Assembly (NCBI GenBank): GCA_046350055.1
Contig: JAXMBC010000001.1
Location: 434,001 to 498,000 of the forward strand
DNA from: JAEUIE01 sp046350055
GTDB taxonomy: Bacteria; Planctomycetota; Planctomycetia; Gemmatales; HRBIN36
Direction: 5' to 3'
Length of the DNA stretch: 64,000 nucleotides
Numbering within the stretch: the stretch's first letter is position 1; each line of letters starts with the position of its first letter. This document shows positions 25,929 to 37,003 of this stretch, piece by piece. The position numbers and the translations under genes are program-made. The notes below the pieces were generated by a model, which saw nothing but the letters and a program-made list of their open reading frames with translations, had not been told where the DNA came from and ran no database searches.

Positions 25929-26303
25929 TCATCGATTGAACCACTTGTGTCCGGCGAAGAAGCACCAGAGGATCACGCTCATCATTGCTGTCCAGCCCAG
26001 GACATTCCGTCCCGGGCCCCAGCGCGAGCCGATGAAGATGGGTGTGATAGGCATTTCGCGGGGCATCGCTTTCATGCCATCGAGTATCTTCTTCTGCTCC
26101 GGAATCTTGTTGAGCCGTTCAATGTCTTCGGGTTTCATGTCGTCGTAGCCATGGCGGATTTTCAGCGTGGGAGCGTTCCAGACCCAGTGGCGTTCATAAC
26201 TGCCATCGGGCATGTGGTACATCGGAGCCAGGGCGGCGAAGACGACGAGAATGATAACGGGGATGAGTGTCAGCGCCAGCAATTTAATATCGCGGAGCCC
26301 CAT
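25929..26303 (-). CDS. Small two-TM membrane protein
   Basis: 124 residues, ribosome site AGGAAC upstream. TM1 is about residues 6-26 (IKLLALTLIPVIILVVFAALA) and TM2 about residues 100-118 (VLGWTAMMSVILWCFFAGH). The loop between them is about 75 residues, probably periplasmic, with YHMPDGSYERHWVW and KPEDIERLNKIPEQK. I do not recognise the family. Confidence 0.65.
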   Translation of the reverse strand: MGLRDIKLLALTLIPVIILVVFAALAPMYHMPDGSYERHWVWNAPTLKIRHGYDDMKPEDIERLNKIPEQKKILDGMKAMPREMPITPIFIGSRWGPGRNVLGWTAMMSVILWCFFAGHKWFNR

Positions 26304-26386
26304 GGCGGGTTCCTGGAGTTATGATTCATTGTTGAGCTTTGGCAAGCCGAGTGGCATTGCTGAAGAGCATAGTGTAAGATGTTGTT

Positions 26387-26695
26387 ATGGTTCATGAAAT
26401 AGTCACACAGTTGGAAAACGGTGGACGGCGTCTTACGGGGACGCGAGTTTCTCTCGATTCTATCGTCCATGCTTACTGGAATGGTCAGTCGGTACATGAC
26501 ATTGTGTCAGATTTTCCCAGCTTAACGCCGCAGCAGGTAACGCAGGCCATTCAGTATTACCTCGACCATCGCTTAGAAGTAGATATGTATCTCGAGGAAC
26601 AGGAGAAACGCTGGGCAGAATTAGCGAAACAGCAAGGCAAGAGTGCTCAACTCGTTAAGCATGTTCATCAATCGCTAGATTCCCCCTCCGTATGA
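26387..26695 (+). CDS. DUF433 family antitoxin
   Basis: 102 residues with the DUF433 core: GGRRLTGTRVSLDSIVHAYWNGQS (the usual GxPxIxGTRI segment) and DIVSDFPSLTPQQVTQAIQYY, a small DNA-binding helical fold. The next gene, a DUF5615 PIN-like protein, overlaps it by 4 bp (ATGA). DUF433/DUF5615 pairs are a recognised toxin-antitoxin arrangement. Confidence 0.88.
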   Translation: MVHEIVTQLENGGRRLTGTRVSLDSIVHAYWNGQSVHDIVSDFPSLTPQQVTQAIQYYLDHRLEVDMYLEEQEKRWAELAKQQGKSAQLVKHVHQSLDSPSV

Positions 26696-27048
26696 AACAA
26701 GTTCGCTATCTAGCTGATGAGGACTTTCGTTTCACTATTGTTCAGGCAGTTCGTCGACTGGAACCCGCCATAGAAATCATGACTGTGCAAGAGCTTGGGT
26801 TGTCAGGTTCCACTGATGGTGAAGTCCTGGATTTTGCACATCGACACGAGTGGATCATCGTTTCGCATGACGTCAACACGCTCAAGGGCGAAGCGGAAGC
26901 TCGTGTTCGTGGTGACCAAGGCGTTGCTGGAGTCTTTCTTGTTGCACAACTCGCACCTACTCGGGCCATTGCAGAATCATTGGTATTAATCTGGTCAGCA
27001 TCAACGCTGGATGAATGGAAGAATCTCATCGAGTACTTACCGATTTGA
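26692..27048 (+). CDS. DUF5615 family PIN-like protein, putative toxin
   Basis: 118 residues. YLADEDFRFTIVQAVRR carries the N-terminal acidic cluster, ELGLSGSTDGEVLDFAHRHEWIIVSHDVNTL the central helix and second acidic site. This is the Mut7-C-like PIN-like fold and a probable nuclease. Translation is coupled to the DUF433 gene by an ATGA overlap, with the order antitoxin then toxin. Confidence 0.88.
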   Translation: MKQVRYLADEDFRFTIVQAVRRLEPAIEIMTVQELGLSGSTDGEVLDFAHRHEWIIVSHDVNTLKGEAEARVRGDQGVAGVFLVAQLAPTRAIAESLVLIWSASTLDEWKNLIEYLPI

Positions 27049-27095
27049 TCAACGAGGGTGCATACCTGTCCACTGCCACGACCATGTCGGGCAGA

Positions 27096-27848
27096 TCACC
27101 CCGCCAGTTGTTGCATCCAGTGTTGCAAAGCGTCTTTCATGTTGACTTGTTTTTCGAGTGTGTTGCGGTGCCTGGCCACATAAGCCATCGCCAGCACCAG
27201 GGGGATGGTTCCCGTGGTGAGGCCGAGGAACTTATCAGTCACGCTGAGCATGGCATGGGCGGGTTGCAGGGGCATCGGCACCACTTCGACTGGTTCATGC
27301 AGCGGATCATTGCACAGTGCCGGGTCGGAGGTGACGAGGTATTGCCGGCAGACGAAAGGCCGCTGGGGGTGGATACTGCAAGCATCGTCCACGAGGAAGG
27401 GGCAGGCCAGTTTCAATTGGACGTAGGCTGCAACGGCTTGCTTCGCATGTTCTGCATTTGTCAGGGGTTTCTCACGAAGGAAGATGTCGCGGAGGCCTGC
27501 TTCCTCTAACTGGGCCTCACGTTCAGCGAAGATGGTCAGCACTTCTTCTCGCCGGACTTCTGGCATGGCTTCGACGATACGCCAGAGAGCATAGGCTTCC
27601 GGTGGCGTGATGGGAACCGGTTGGGCACGACAGCAGGCAGAACACCCTTTGGCACAGGAGACAGCCTGGCCCGAGGGATTGCGACGCACCGCGACATCAA
27701 TGGCAGCGGAGTCGAGCGTGAGCATCAGCGGCAGCAACTGGTCGAGAGTTCCAGTGTGAGCAGGCACCTCGGCCTGGGCAGCGATCTCTTCGCCGAGAAT
27801 ACGCAAAGCTATGCGAGGGCGGACCGTGGAGGATGCAGGTGATGGCAT
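27096..27848 (-). CDS. YkgJ family cysteine-cluster protein
   Basis: 250 residues. The cysteine cluster is CAKGCSACCRAQPVPITPPE (about residues 66-85), with CPFLVDDACSIHPQRPFVCR and ALCND further on. This is the UPF0153/YkgJ zinc- or iron-binding family. The N-terminal 60 residues and the C-terminal part (KFLGLTTGTIPLVLAMAYVA) are extra to the core. Function is not established. It converges on the DUF5615 gene. Confidence 0.87.
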   Translation of the reverse strand: MPSPASSTVRPRIALRILGEEIAAQAEVPAHTGTLDQLLPLMLTLDSAAIDVAVRRNPSGQAVSCAKGCSACCRAQPVPITPPEAYALWRIVEAMPEVRREEVLTIFAEREAQLEEAGLRDIFLREKPLTNAEHAKQAVAAYVQLKLACPFLVDDACSIHPQRPFVCRQYLVTSDPALCNDPLHEPVEVVPMPLQPAHAMLSVTDKFLGLTTGTIPLVLAMAYVARHRNTLEKQVNMKDALQHWMQQLAG

Positions 27849-27926
27849 GGCTACACTGTAACGTGGGACAGGGAGCGAGGCGACGAAATAGTGTGAACCT
27901 GACAGGGCCTGTTGACTCTACTCTCC

Positions 27927-28190
27927 ATGGGTATGCACCTGAACCAGTTCGATGATGATGCGTTGCGGGAAGCCAGTGCTGACCAGCGTGAGATGGTGCG
28001 GCTGGTCCGGCTCGCGCGGGCCGAAATGAGCAAACGCCTGGTGGATATCGGCTGCATGAACCCCGGCGAGATGGGAGAACTGTTCACTGCACTGGACCAG
28101 CTCATTGATCTGCACATCTATGCGCACAGCATGGATGATCGACTCGAATCGACGAAGGAACGGTACCAGCGGGCTGGGTGGGGGGATTAA
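27927..28190 (+). CDS. Small helical hypothetical protein
   Basis: 87 residues from ATG 27927 (a TTG at 27912 is possible). The sequence (QFDDDALREASADQREMVRL, LDQLIDLHIYAHSMDDRLES) is helical and acidic with no known family. It is divergent from the YkgJ gene. Confidence 0.5.
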   Translation: MGMHLNQFDDDALREASADQREMVRLVRLARAEMSKRLVDIGCMNPGEMGELFTALDQLIDLHIYAHSMDDRLESTKERYQRAGWGD

Positions 28191-28250
28191 TAATGATGGG
28201 CTACGCCGCAAGAGGTGTTCGTTCACCCCTTCTTTCCAGTCCTTTCCGCG

Positions 28251-29045
28251 TTAGCTCACCCACATCGCTATCCGTTCTTTCAGAAGTCGTGGCTGTTTGC
28301 CATCCCAAACCCATAAGTTGCTATGCCCACCTCCACACAATGGCCCTATCACTTCGCTGACGGAAACGAGCCAGAGCATTTCATGGGAGTGAAGTTTGTT
28401 CTTGCGTTGTATTATTTCCATGTCTACGCGTCCCAAGAATGGGCCTTCAAAAGGTGGTTCCTGCCAGCGAAGCTCGTGGAAGGCATACCAGTACTTCTTA
28501 TCGAAGGCACGATTACTGTTTCGCCATGCTTCGAGTTCTTCATGTGTCAGATACACGACATTGGAATCGACGACTGGCCACAGATGGTATGCCAGCGAGA
28601 TGGCCAGCAGGGGCATGGTGACTATGTTAGCGCGGTACTGGCGTGCATACTGTTGAGTCATGACGGTTTGCATGACCTGCTGCTTTGCCAGTTGCTCGGT
28701 AGTGAGCTGGGACTGGTCCAGCAACGGCATTCTCCTTCGGCAATCCTCTGCATAGGCGCGTAGTTGCGGTATCCATTTCAAGAAGATGCGTTTGGTCTCC
28801 TCTTCACGTTCGAGTTGACGCAGGAAGTCGGGATCTTTGTGCATCCAGCGATTCTCGAGGATCGGGATGGGATCCATGTCAACTGCGACCAGGCGATCAT
28901 AGAGCTGTCTCAATTTACCGGAGCCTGGTGGCGGAATGATTTCCTGCTGGCGATAACAGCGCAGGCATCTGCCTCTCCGTCGCTCGACCGTTTCGGGAGG
29001 GATGGGCTTGCGGCAGATTTTACACTCGGATGCTTGCTTAATCAT
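28251..29045 (-). CDS. Hypothetical protein with N-terminal zinc ribbon
   Basis: 264 residues. CKICRKPIPPETVERRRGRC and LRCYRQQEI form a four-cysteine zinc ribbon (about residues 8-32). The rest is helical, with QLTTEQLAKQQVMQTVMTQQYARQY-type Gln-rich helices and one hydrophobic stretch (IVTMPLLAISLAYHLWPVV). The C-terminus (VWDGKQPRLLKERIAMWVS) is compact. Family unknown; the ribbon suggests nucleic-acid or protein binding. A REP-like repeat begins about 25 bp upstream. Confidence 0.6.
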   Translation of the reverse strand: MIKQASECKICRKPIPPETVERRRGRCLRCYRQQEIIPPPGSGKLRQLYDRLVAVDMDPIPILENRWMHKDPDFLRQLEREEETKRIFLKWIPQLRAYAEDCRRRMPLLDQSQLTTEQLAKQQVMQTVMTQQYARQYRANIVTMPLLAISLAYHLWPVVDSNVVYLTHEELEAWRNSNRAFDKKYWYAFHELRWQEPPFEGPFLGRVDMEIIQRKNKLHSHEMLWLVSVSEVIGPLCGGGHSNLWVWDGKQPRLLKERIAMWVS

Positions 29046-29069
29046 GTTGATGAAGTCGTTCGCATTGAC

Positions 29070-29137
29070 GATGGGCTATGCTGCGAGAGGTGCCCCTCAC
29101 CCCCTGCCCATTTCCCCCGGTGGGGAGAGGGAGGAAT
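29070..29137. repeat. REP-like palindrome with conserved arm
   Basis: GATGGGCTATGCTGCGAGAG, then CCCCTCACCCCC and TTTCCCCCGGTGGGGAGAGGG. Arm and palindrome match the copy at 8137-8204; a decayed arm is at 28195-28230. Confidence 0.7.
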
Positions 29138-29179
29138 ACACCCTCGCTGACGCTTCGGGCTCGTTTTGCTTTCGCATCA

Positions 29180-30424
29180 TCACTTTGGTGCAGCCTGCAT
29201 CCATTGTTGCCAGTCGTAGAGTGTGACGTCGTGTTTGCCCTCTCGCAAATGATAGCGGATGGTTTGGCCTACCGGGGTTTGCACGCCTGGCCATGTGGTG
29301 GTACCCAGCCCGGGTAGCTTGTGGAGTTGATACACGGGATCGGCGTGGACGCCAGCGAGGAACTCGCCTTCGGGGTCGGCCCAAGCGTCGTCGCTGGCGC
29401 TGGCGATGTAGACCGGCCTGGGAGCGATGGCTGCTACGAGCATATGTTGATCGACCGGCAGCGTCTCTTCCTTGCCGCTGTACTGATGAAAGTTCTTGCA
29501 GAACCAATGGGGGAAGACGCGGTTGAGGTCAGCGGTGCGTTCCCCCTTTAGGCGACGGGCGATAGCTGCCCCGCCTTCACCGGAGTTATTGCTGATGACC
29601 ATGGCAAAGCGTTCGTCACAAGCGCCAGCCCAGAGGGCGGTCTTGCCCAGACGCGAGTGGCCATGCAGGTAGACCCGTTTGAGATCAACCAGATCGACGG
29701 ATTCCAGGGCGTCCATCATGCGGGAAAGGCCCCAGGCCCAGGCTGCGATCGCCCCCCACCCATGTGGAGGCAACTGATCGCCAAGCTTGCCTTCGAGTGG
29801 GAAGACATTCCGCACGCCATTCTTCCAGCCGTTGACATGGTCTTCCTCGAAGTCGCCATAGTAAGCAGTGACGATGCCGAAGCCATGTTCGATGATCTGC
29901 TCAAGTGGCCAGCGGGAAGCCTGTATGCCTCGGTGGTCTTCGGTGGCTTTGTTCTGGATGACGCCTTTGCCAGCGGGCATCCAGCGGGTACTCAAGGGAA
30001 TGTTGGGGTCCGAGTGCAGGCCATGGTTGCCACAGAAGTTGAGCCCGAGGAACACCGGGCAGGGCTTGGCTTTGCTGGCAGTGCTGGGAACGACAATCAT
30101 CACGTCGGCAGTGTGGCTCTTGCCCGGGCCTTTCATGGTGAGTTGCAGGCGAAGCCGGGTGGCTTTGCCATTCAGGAACTTCTCGTCCTTATCAGCAATG
30201 AGGACTTCCACTTCCTCGGGTTCAGCCGGGGCCAGGCCATAGACCTGCTGGCGGTAGAGTTCCATGATCTCGATACGACGCTTCTTCCACTGCTCCAGCG
30301 TGGTGACTGGTTCACCCGCCTGGGTACGCAGGGCAGGCGGGTAGCCCACTTGTGCGGGATCATCAGCTGAGGAGGCAGTAATGAGAATACTCATGGTAAG
30401 CAGGCAGAGGAGGAAGCGTGGCAT
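29180..30424 (-). CDS. CE15-like glucuronoyl/acetylxylan esterase family protein
   Basis: 414 residues from ATG 30424. Signal peptide MPRFLLCLLTMSILITASSA. Alpha/beta-hydrolase of the type that removes esters from glucuronoxylan or lignin-carbohydrate: YLHGHSRLGKTALWAGACDER holds the nucleophile (family motif GxSRxGK), SNNSGEGGAA and RPVYIASASDDAWADP follow, and REGKHDVTLYDW carries the likely histidine. The oxyanion-loop region GAIAAWAWGLSRMMDAL is kept. A role in plant-polysaccharide breakdown is inferred. No CAZyme cluster adjoins it. Confidence 0.85.
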   Translation of the reverse strand: MPRFLLCLLTMSILITASSADDPAQVGYPPALRTQAGEPVTTLEQWKKRRIEIMELYRQQVYGLAPAEPEEVEVLIADKDEKFLNGKATRLRLQLTMKGPGKSHTADVMIVVPSTASKAKPCPVFLGLNFCGNHGLHSDPNIPLSTRWMPAGKGVIQNKATEDHRGIQASRWPLEQIIEHGFGIVTAYYGDFEEDHVNGWKNGVRNVFPLEGKLGDQLPPHGWGAIAAWAWGLSRMMDALESVDLVDLKRVYLHGHSRLGKTALWAGACDERFAMVISNNSGEGGAAIARRLKGERTADLNRVFPHWFCKNFHQYSGKEETLPVDQHMLVAAIAPRPVYIASASDDAWADPEGEFLAGVHADPVYQLHKLPGLGTTTWPGVQTPVGQTIRYHLREGKHDVTLYDWQQWMQAAPK

Positions 30425-30456
30425 AGGAAAGTCCAACCAGAGTGGGCACTATTACT

Positions 30457-31875
30457 CTACCCACTCTGCTGGCAGAGAACATCCTCAAGAGCAGGCTGAC
30501 GACGAGGAGCCTTCAGCCAGCGCTTTCCCCAGCCACTCAGCAGCGTGAGTACGACTGCCAGGATGACGATGTTTCGCATCGTCCAGAACGGAAAAAGTGC
30601 AATCACTTTCACAACCAGTTGATCCTTCTCGGCATAGATGACTGCAAGATGCGATTCACCAGCAATACGATACGCCATGTTTTCGCCGGGATGGCGTATC
30701 TCCTGGTGTAGTTCACACCGTAGTGTGCCTGTGGCAGCATCCTGATAGCGTAGGATGTGCTTCATCGGTGAGATGAGGTACCAGCCCAACCAGGTCATGC
30801 AGCGAGTATTCAGGCTCTGCACCCAGGCGGGAAACTCGCGGGTGTGATACTTCTGACTGACCAGCATGCTGCCCTGCAACCCTATCGGCTGATAGTCTGG
30901 TTCCAACTTCCACGAAGCAACCGGTCTTGCTGACTGAAGGGGGTGAAACTTCGCGCCAGTAACTACTTCATTAAGAAAGTATGCCGCTGTCTGTGAATCA
31001 GCCAGAAGCTGTTGATGTCCTCCGGGAAGCATCGGCTCTTTGTGACTTTCCCAGTTGATGGCAATATCACCAGGCTGCACGCATCCCACCTGATGATCGC
31101 AGTCGTAAATCAGGATGCGATCGCCCTCGAAGCGAATGTTGCTGATTGCAGAGTCATGTTCGTAGCGGGCTATCACTCGGCCCGTATCAGTGTCAGCCAG
31201 CAGCAACTGCCGCTTGGTTCCGTATCGATAGTTGCCATCCCACCGGGCAATTGGAATCACAATCAGCTTGTTACTCGGATGAAAGTAGACAGGCAAAGCA
31301 GTGTAGTCGTCCTGCCAGGTGATCTGGCATCGTGGCCTGCCCGTTCGGCCATCGAGCACTTCGACAACAGGAACAACGACACTGGCCTGAAAAGCAAACA
31401 GCGAACCATCCACAGACAGGCTGCCTCGCCACTGCGACGGCCGGGCTTTGGGGAGTGATACGTGCTTGTAGCCCTTCACCAGGGTATCCTGCCTGCTGGT
31501 TACATCAAAATGGTGGAGTTCAATGGATTCTCCTTCAGAGGTCATGCCGCGATGCAGCAGGTAACTCAGACCTTCGCCGGCGAACTGTAGTTGGCTGAAG
31601 GTCTCGGTGAAGGATCGCGATGCCAGGAGTCGACCACTCCCCGTTTCCAGCACCTGAAAGTGGTTGCCGGAGTTGATGTTGTTCGTTCAGCCAAAGGGCA
31701 GTTGCGGCATCGGCACCACGATCAGGCGTGATTCATCCTCATTGAATGCGGCATGCTTGACAAACTGTCCGGGACAATGACCCACCGTGGATTGGGGAGC
31801 CAGAAACAAATAGCCAACGGTAAGAAACAGGAGAAACAGCAGGCTGGAGCCAAGCAGAACACGGAATAGTCGCAT
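30457..31875 (-). pseudogene. Membrane-anchored WD40-like protein interrupted by an in-frame TGA
   Basis: One 473-codon frame with a single TGA at 31687-31689. The first 62 codons (MRLFRVLLGSSLLFLLFLTVGYLFLA, an anchor, then HAAFNEDESRLIVVPMPQLPFG) and the remaining 409 codons (TNNINSGNHFQVLETGSGRLL onward) are in the same frame and read as one beta-propeller-like protein (SVDGSLFAFQ, YFHPSNKLIVIPI, LLLADTDTGRVIARYEHD). The C-terminus has a second TM segment (MRNIVILAVVLTLLSGW). The most likely cause is TGG to TGA. Sequencing error is possible; selenocysteine is unlikely because no redox motif surrounds it. Confidence 0.7.
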
Positions 31876-31943
31876 GACCGCACTCCGCGTTGGGAAACAT
31901 CATGAGCCTATGACGATTGACATTCTGACATCATTAGTGTTTT

Positions 31944-32522
31944 CTATTTCCCTTTTCCCACACCTAACCCATCAGCTACCCGATTGATGTAATTGAACCA
32001 ACTGGCGATGAGATTGATCTGCAGGATGGCCTGATCGGTAAACCCCACCTGTCGAAGGCGTTCCAGATCGCCCGGTGCTACCCGATGCGCCTGCTGGGTG
32101 AGCATGGCAGCGTAGTCGAGCATGGCCCGATCCATCGAGTTGAGCGCTGCCTGAGTGTAATTCCGCTCCAACTGGGCGACTATCTCCTCCTCCAGCGAAA
32201 CCAGTCGAAGGAAATGAGCATGACTCTCCCGTCAGTAGAAGCAGCCATTGAGGGTGGAGACGACGGTGGCAATCATTTCCTGCTGCCGACGGGTGAGTGG
32301 CAGGTCGGGCGAGAGCAGAACGCCCAACGTGGACATTGCATGCTTCATGGCTTCGGGAATCAGACTATGAGCAGCCACGATGCTGTCAGCAGAGCCATCT
32401 GCCTGCACAATGGCTGGTGCAACGATGGCGTACTCTGCTGGATACAGCGCATAGATGTCCCGGTAGGCCTGTTGTAACGTGCCCTCGGCTTGGTCAGATG
32501 ATATCACCGGAATCCAGGTCAT
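31944..32522 (-). CDS. AhpD-like (CMD family) peroxidase-related protein, probable selenoprotein
   Basis: A 193-codon frame with one TGA at 32232-32234. Its two parts read as one protein: MTWIPVISSDQAEGTLQQAY..LTRRQQEMIATVVSTLNGCFY, TGA, RESHAHFLRLVSLEEE..AILQINLIASWFNYINRVAD. In the AhpD-like family the active site is NxCxYC-x2-SH; here the codon for the second cysteine is TGA, giving CxxU. The family reduces peroxides or disulfides with this pair. A possible hairpin starts 17 nt after the TGA (stem 32207-32214 with 32183-32190, 8 bp, loop 16 nt), within the range for bacterial SECIS elements. The gene follows a lipoprotein gene by 12 bp. A nonsense mutation is the alternative. Confidence 0.75.
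32183..32214 (-). promoter_or_regulatory. Candidate bacterial SECIS-like hairpin
   Basis: On the minus-strand RNA, UUUCCUUC pairs with GGAGGAGA (8 bp with two G-U pairs) around a 16-nt loop containing GGUU. It begins 17 nt after the in-frame UGA. The fold was found by eye; no energy was calculated. Confidence 0.4.
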
Positions 32523-32534
32523 GAATCCGCTCGG

Positions 32535-33008
32535 CTATGGATCCATATTGAGGTGGAGGTACTTCTGTCCTTCGTCTTCGACTTTGGAGTACTTCTTGCC
32601 CCAGAATTCCTTCTCGATGCGAGCATGCGCTTTGAAGACCTCCTGGCGTTTCTGTGCATCAGTAGGCAGTTCAATGAGGAGGGACGTGCACATGCTGGCC
32701 AGGAAGGTCGCCTGTTTGGTGACGTAGATGCACATCACCCGGCTCGCCCCGGCATCGTAATAGGAATTGACATAGGCCACCGTCTGTTTGCGTGAGGTAG
32801 CGGGGAGCACGTTCTGGGTGTTGGTGAATTCGAGCCAGTTCTTAGCCTCCCCCGACTTCTCGCCATCGATTTCCTGACCGCGCGAGATCTGGTCATACTT
32901 GGCCTGATCAGCGATCACCCCCTGCAGGTACTTGGTACGTTTGCTGTTCCCTCCGCCACAACCACTGAGTAAGACCAGCGCAACCAGAGCGAGAGAGCAG
33001 TAGTTCAT
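32535..33008 (-). CDS. Lipoprotein of unknown function
   Basis: 157 residues from ATG 33008. MNYCSLALVALVLLSGCGGG has a lipobox (LSGC, cysteine at 17), so the mature protein is lipid-anchored. The rest (RTKYLQGVIADQAKYDQ, QTVAYVNSYYDAGASRVMCIYV, FKAHARIEKEFWGKKYSKVED) is soluble. Related proteins are common in planctomycetes but unassigned. It directly precedes the AhpD-like gene and is probably in one transcript with it. Confidence 0.7.
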   Translation of the reverse strand: MNYCSLALVALVLLSGCGGGNSKRTKYLQGVIADQAKYDQISRGQEIDGEKSGEAKNWLEFTNTQNVLPATSRKQTVAYVNSYYDAGASRVMCIYVTKQATFLASMCTSLLIELPTDAQKRQEVFKAHARIEKEFWGKKYSKVEDEGQKYLHLNMDP

Positions 33009-33125
33009 GGGGCGTATCCAGGCAGGTTGAATTGTTGCGCACATGGTACCAAGGCCATCGGGGGGAGCAACGATAATTCTCCATGGCAGTGCACAGCACA
33101 CCCCTATTCACTGGTCGGCGGCGGA

Positions 33126-33335
33126 TTAACCCGAGTCCTGGTGAGACCACGACTGCTGGCGCCATCGCCAGAGCAAACCGGTGATACCCGCCAGGCTACC
33201 CAGTCCGACGATGGCATACGCCACTCGCCACACCAGAAAGAGTGGTGATTCGTAGGACGCCAGGAAGCCGAAAAGACTGAAGCCTGCGACGCTGAGCAGT
33301 ACTGCAATTGTGGAAATGCGAAAGAACACTGACAT
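33126..33335 (-). CDS. Small membrane protein
   Basis: 69 residues with two TM segments (ISTIAVLLSVAGFSLFGFLA and VWRVAYAIVGLGSLAGITGLLW) and a basic tail RWRQQSW. No family known. It may head the lipoprotein/AhpD-like cluster. Confidence 0.55.
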   Translation of the reverse strand: MSVFFRISTIAVLLSVAGFSLFGFLASYESPLFLVWRVAYAIVGLGSLAGITGLLWRWRQQSWSHQDSG

Positions 33336-33400
33336 GATGTTTCTCCGTTGTGCCTTCCATCAGGGCGAGAGCACGGAAGGAATATCACGGAGAAGTTCGA

Positions 33401-33580
33401 CTATTCCGCTTCAGGTACCCCCAGCTCGACACCTTCGTAGATGGCAGAGAGCGGAATGGAGACGTTGACGGAAGTGACCATCATTTCAACATCGATATAG
33501 TACTCGCTCTTGAACGGTACAAGCCGTTCCTGAGCCAGGTATTCTTCCTGCGTGAGCAGTCGTTTGAGCACATCAGGCAT
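33401..33580 (-). pseudogene. Internally deleted Uma2-family endonuclease remnant
   Basis: A 59-codon frame. Its first part, LTQEEYLAQERLVPFKSEYY, is the N-terminal signature of Uma2 restriction-endonuclease-like proteins (EEYLALER..KSEY). Its last part, VSIPLSAIYEGVEL, is their usual C-terminal end. About 120-130 residues with the catalytic PD-D/ExK core are missing between them. Too short for the normal track and probably non-functional. Confidence 0.5.
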
Positions 33581-33644
33581 GATTCACCTCATGGGCAATG
33601 TACCATGGGCCGGGGGAATACCCAACAGACTGGCAGAAAACGCA

Positions 33645-33680
33645 AACAACCCCTGTCACCCGAAGGCGACAGGGGTTGTT
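33645..33680 (-). terminator. Intrinsic terminator of the 23S-5S rRNA transcript
   Basis: 13-bp perfect stem AACAACCCCTGTC / GACAGGGGTTGTT with a 10-nt loop. On the minus strand it lies about 80 nt beyond the 5S gene and is followed by TGCGTTTTC. Confidence 0.8.
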
Positions 33681-33759
33681 GTGTCATAGTGCTGAAGTGC
33701 TGCTTACTTCCGAAGGCTTACGCCTATGGATGTGAGTGCAACACTCAGCGTTGTATGGA

Positions 33760-33870
33760 TCCCGGCAATGACCTACTTTCGCGGCGGAAGCCACTATCAT
33801 CGGCGTCAGTCGTTTCACGGCCGTGTTCGAGATGGGAACGGGTGGTACCGACAGACTATGTTCACCGGGA
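33760..33870 (-). rRNA. rrf: 5S ribosomal RNA
   Basis: Minus-strand RNA begins CCCGGTGAACATAGT and contains the invariant ACCCGTTCCCATCTCGAACA block, then GGCCGTGAAACGACT and GTAGGTCATTGCCGGG. The ends pair as UCCCGG/CCGGGA. Length about 111 nt. It lies about 320 bp downstream of the 23S gene on the same strand. Confidence 0.95.
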
Positions 33871-33909
33871 GTACGGTGGCCACAGCTTCGGCGAGAGCAC
33901 TTGTTTTCA

Positions 33910-34157
33910 AGTGCTGAGTCCTGAGTGCTGAGTCCTGAGAATTTCAGGACGGAGGCACAAGGCTCCCGAAGCGGGCTTGTATGAAAAAGGTGATACTAGA
34001 GCGGAGTGCGAACAACTTGATCAAGACGTTTTAGTCCTGAGTGCTGAGTCCTGAGTGCTGAGAACAGCACAGCGGGACTTTCACATTCAGGGCTGGTGCT
34101 TCATCCTGGCGGCTGATTCTGATTTTACTCAGGACTCAGCACTCAGGACTCAGCACT
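33910..34157. repeat. Three heptad-repeat blocks in the 23S-5S spacer
   Basis: Blocks of AGTGCTG/AGTCCTG heptads at 33910-33937 and 34033-34060, and an inverted block (CTCAGGACTCAGCACT type) at 34127-34157. The inverted block can pair with either of the others, giving stems of 28 bp or more in the precursor RNA. The other spacer bases hold no gene or tRNA. Confidence 0.75.
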
Positions 34158-34175
34158 TTTCTTGGATACAAGAGT

Positions 34176-34186
34176 GTGGTCAATGC
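34176..34186 (-). promoter_or_regulatory. 3' arm of the 23S precursor processing stem
   Basis: GTGGTCAATGC on the plus strand is the perfect inverted repeat of GCATTGACCAC at 36993-37003. Both directly abut the mature 23S ends and form an 11-bp extension of helix 1, the usual RNase III target. Confidence 0.75.
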
Positions 34187-36992
<2,806 letters not shown>

Positions 36993-37003
36993 GCATTGAC
37001 CAC

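Noticed and set aside
31687..31689. Selenocysteine at the TGA in the propeller-like gene
   Set aside because: No cysteine-type or redox motif surrounds it and a Trp codon one base away explains it better.
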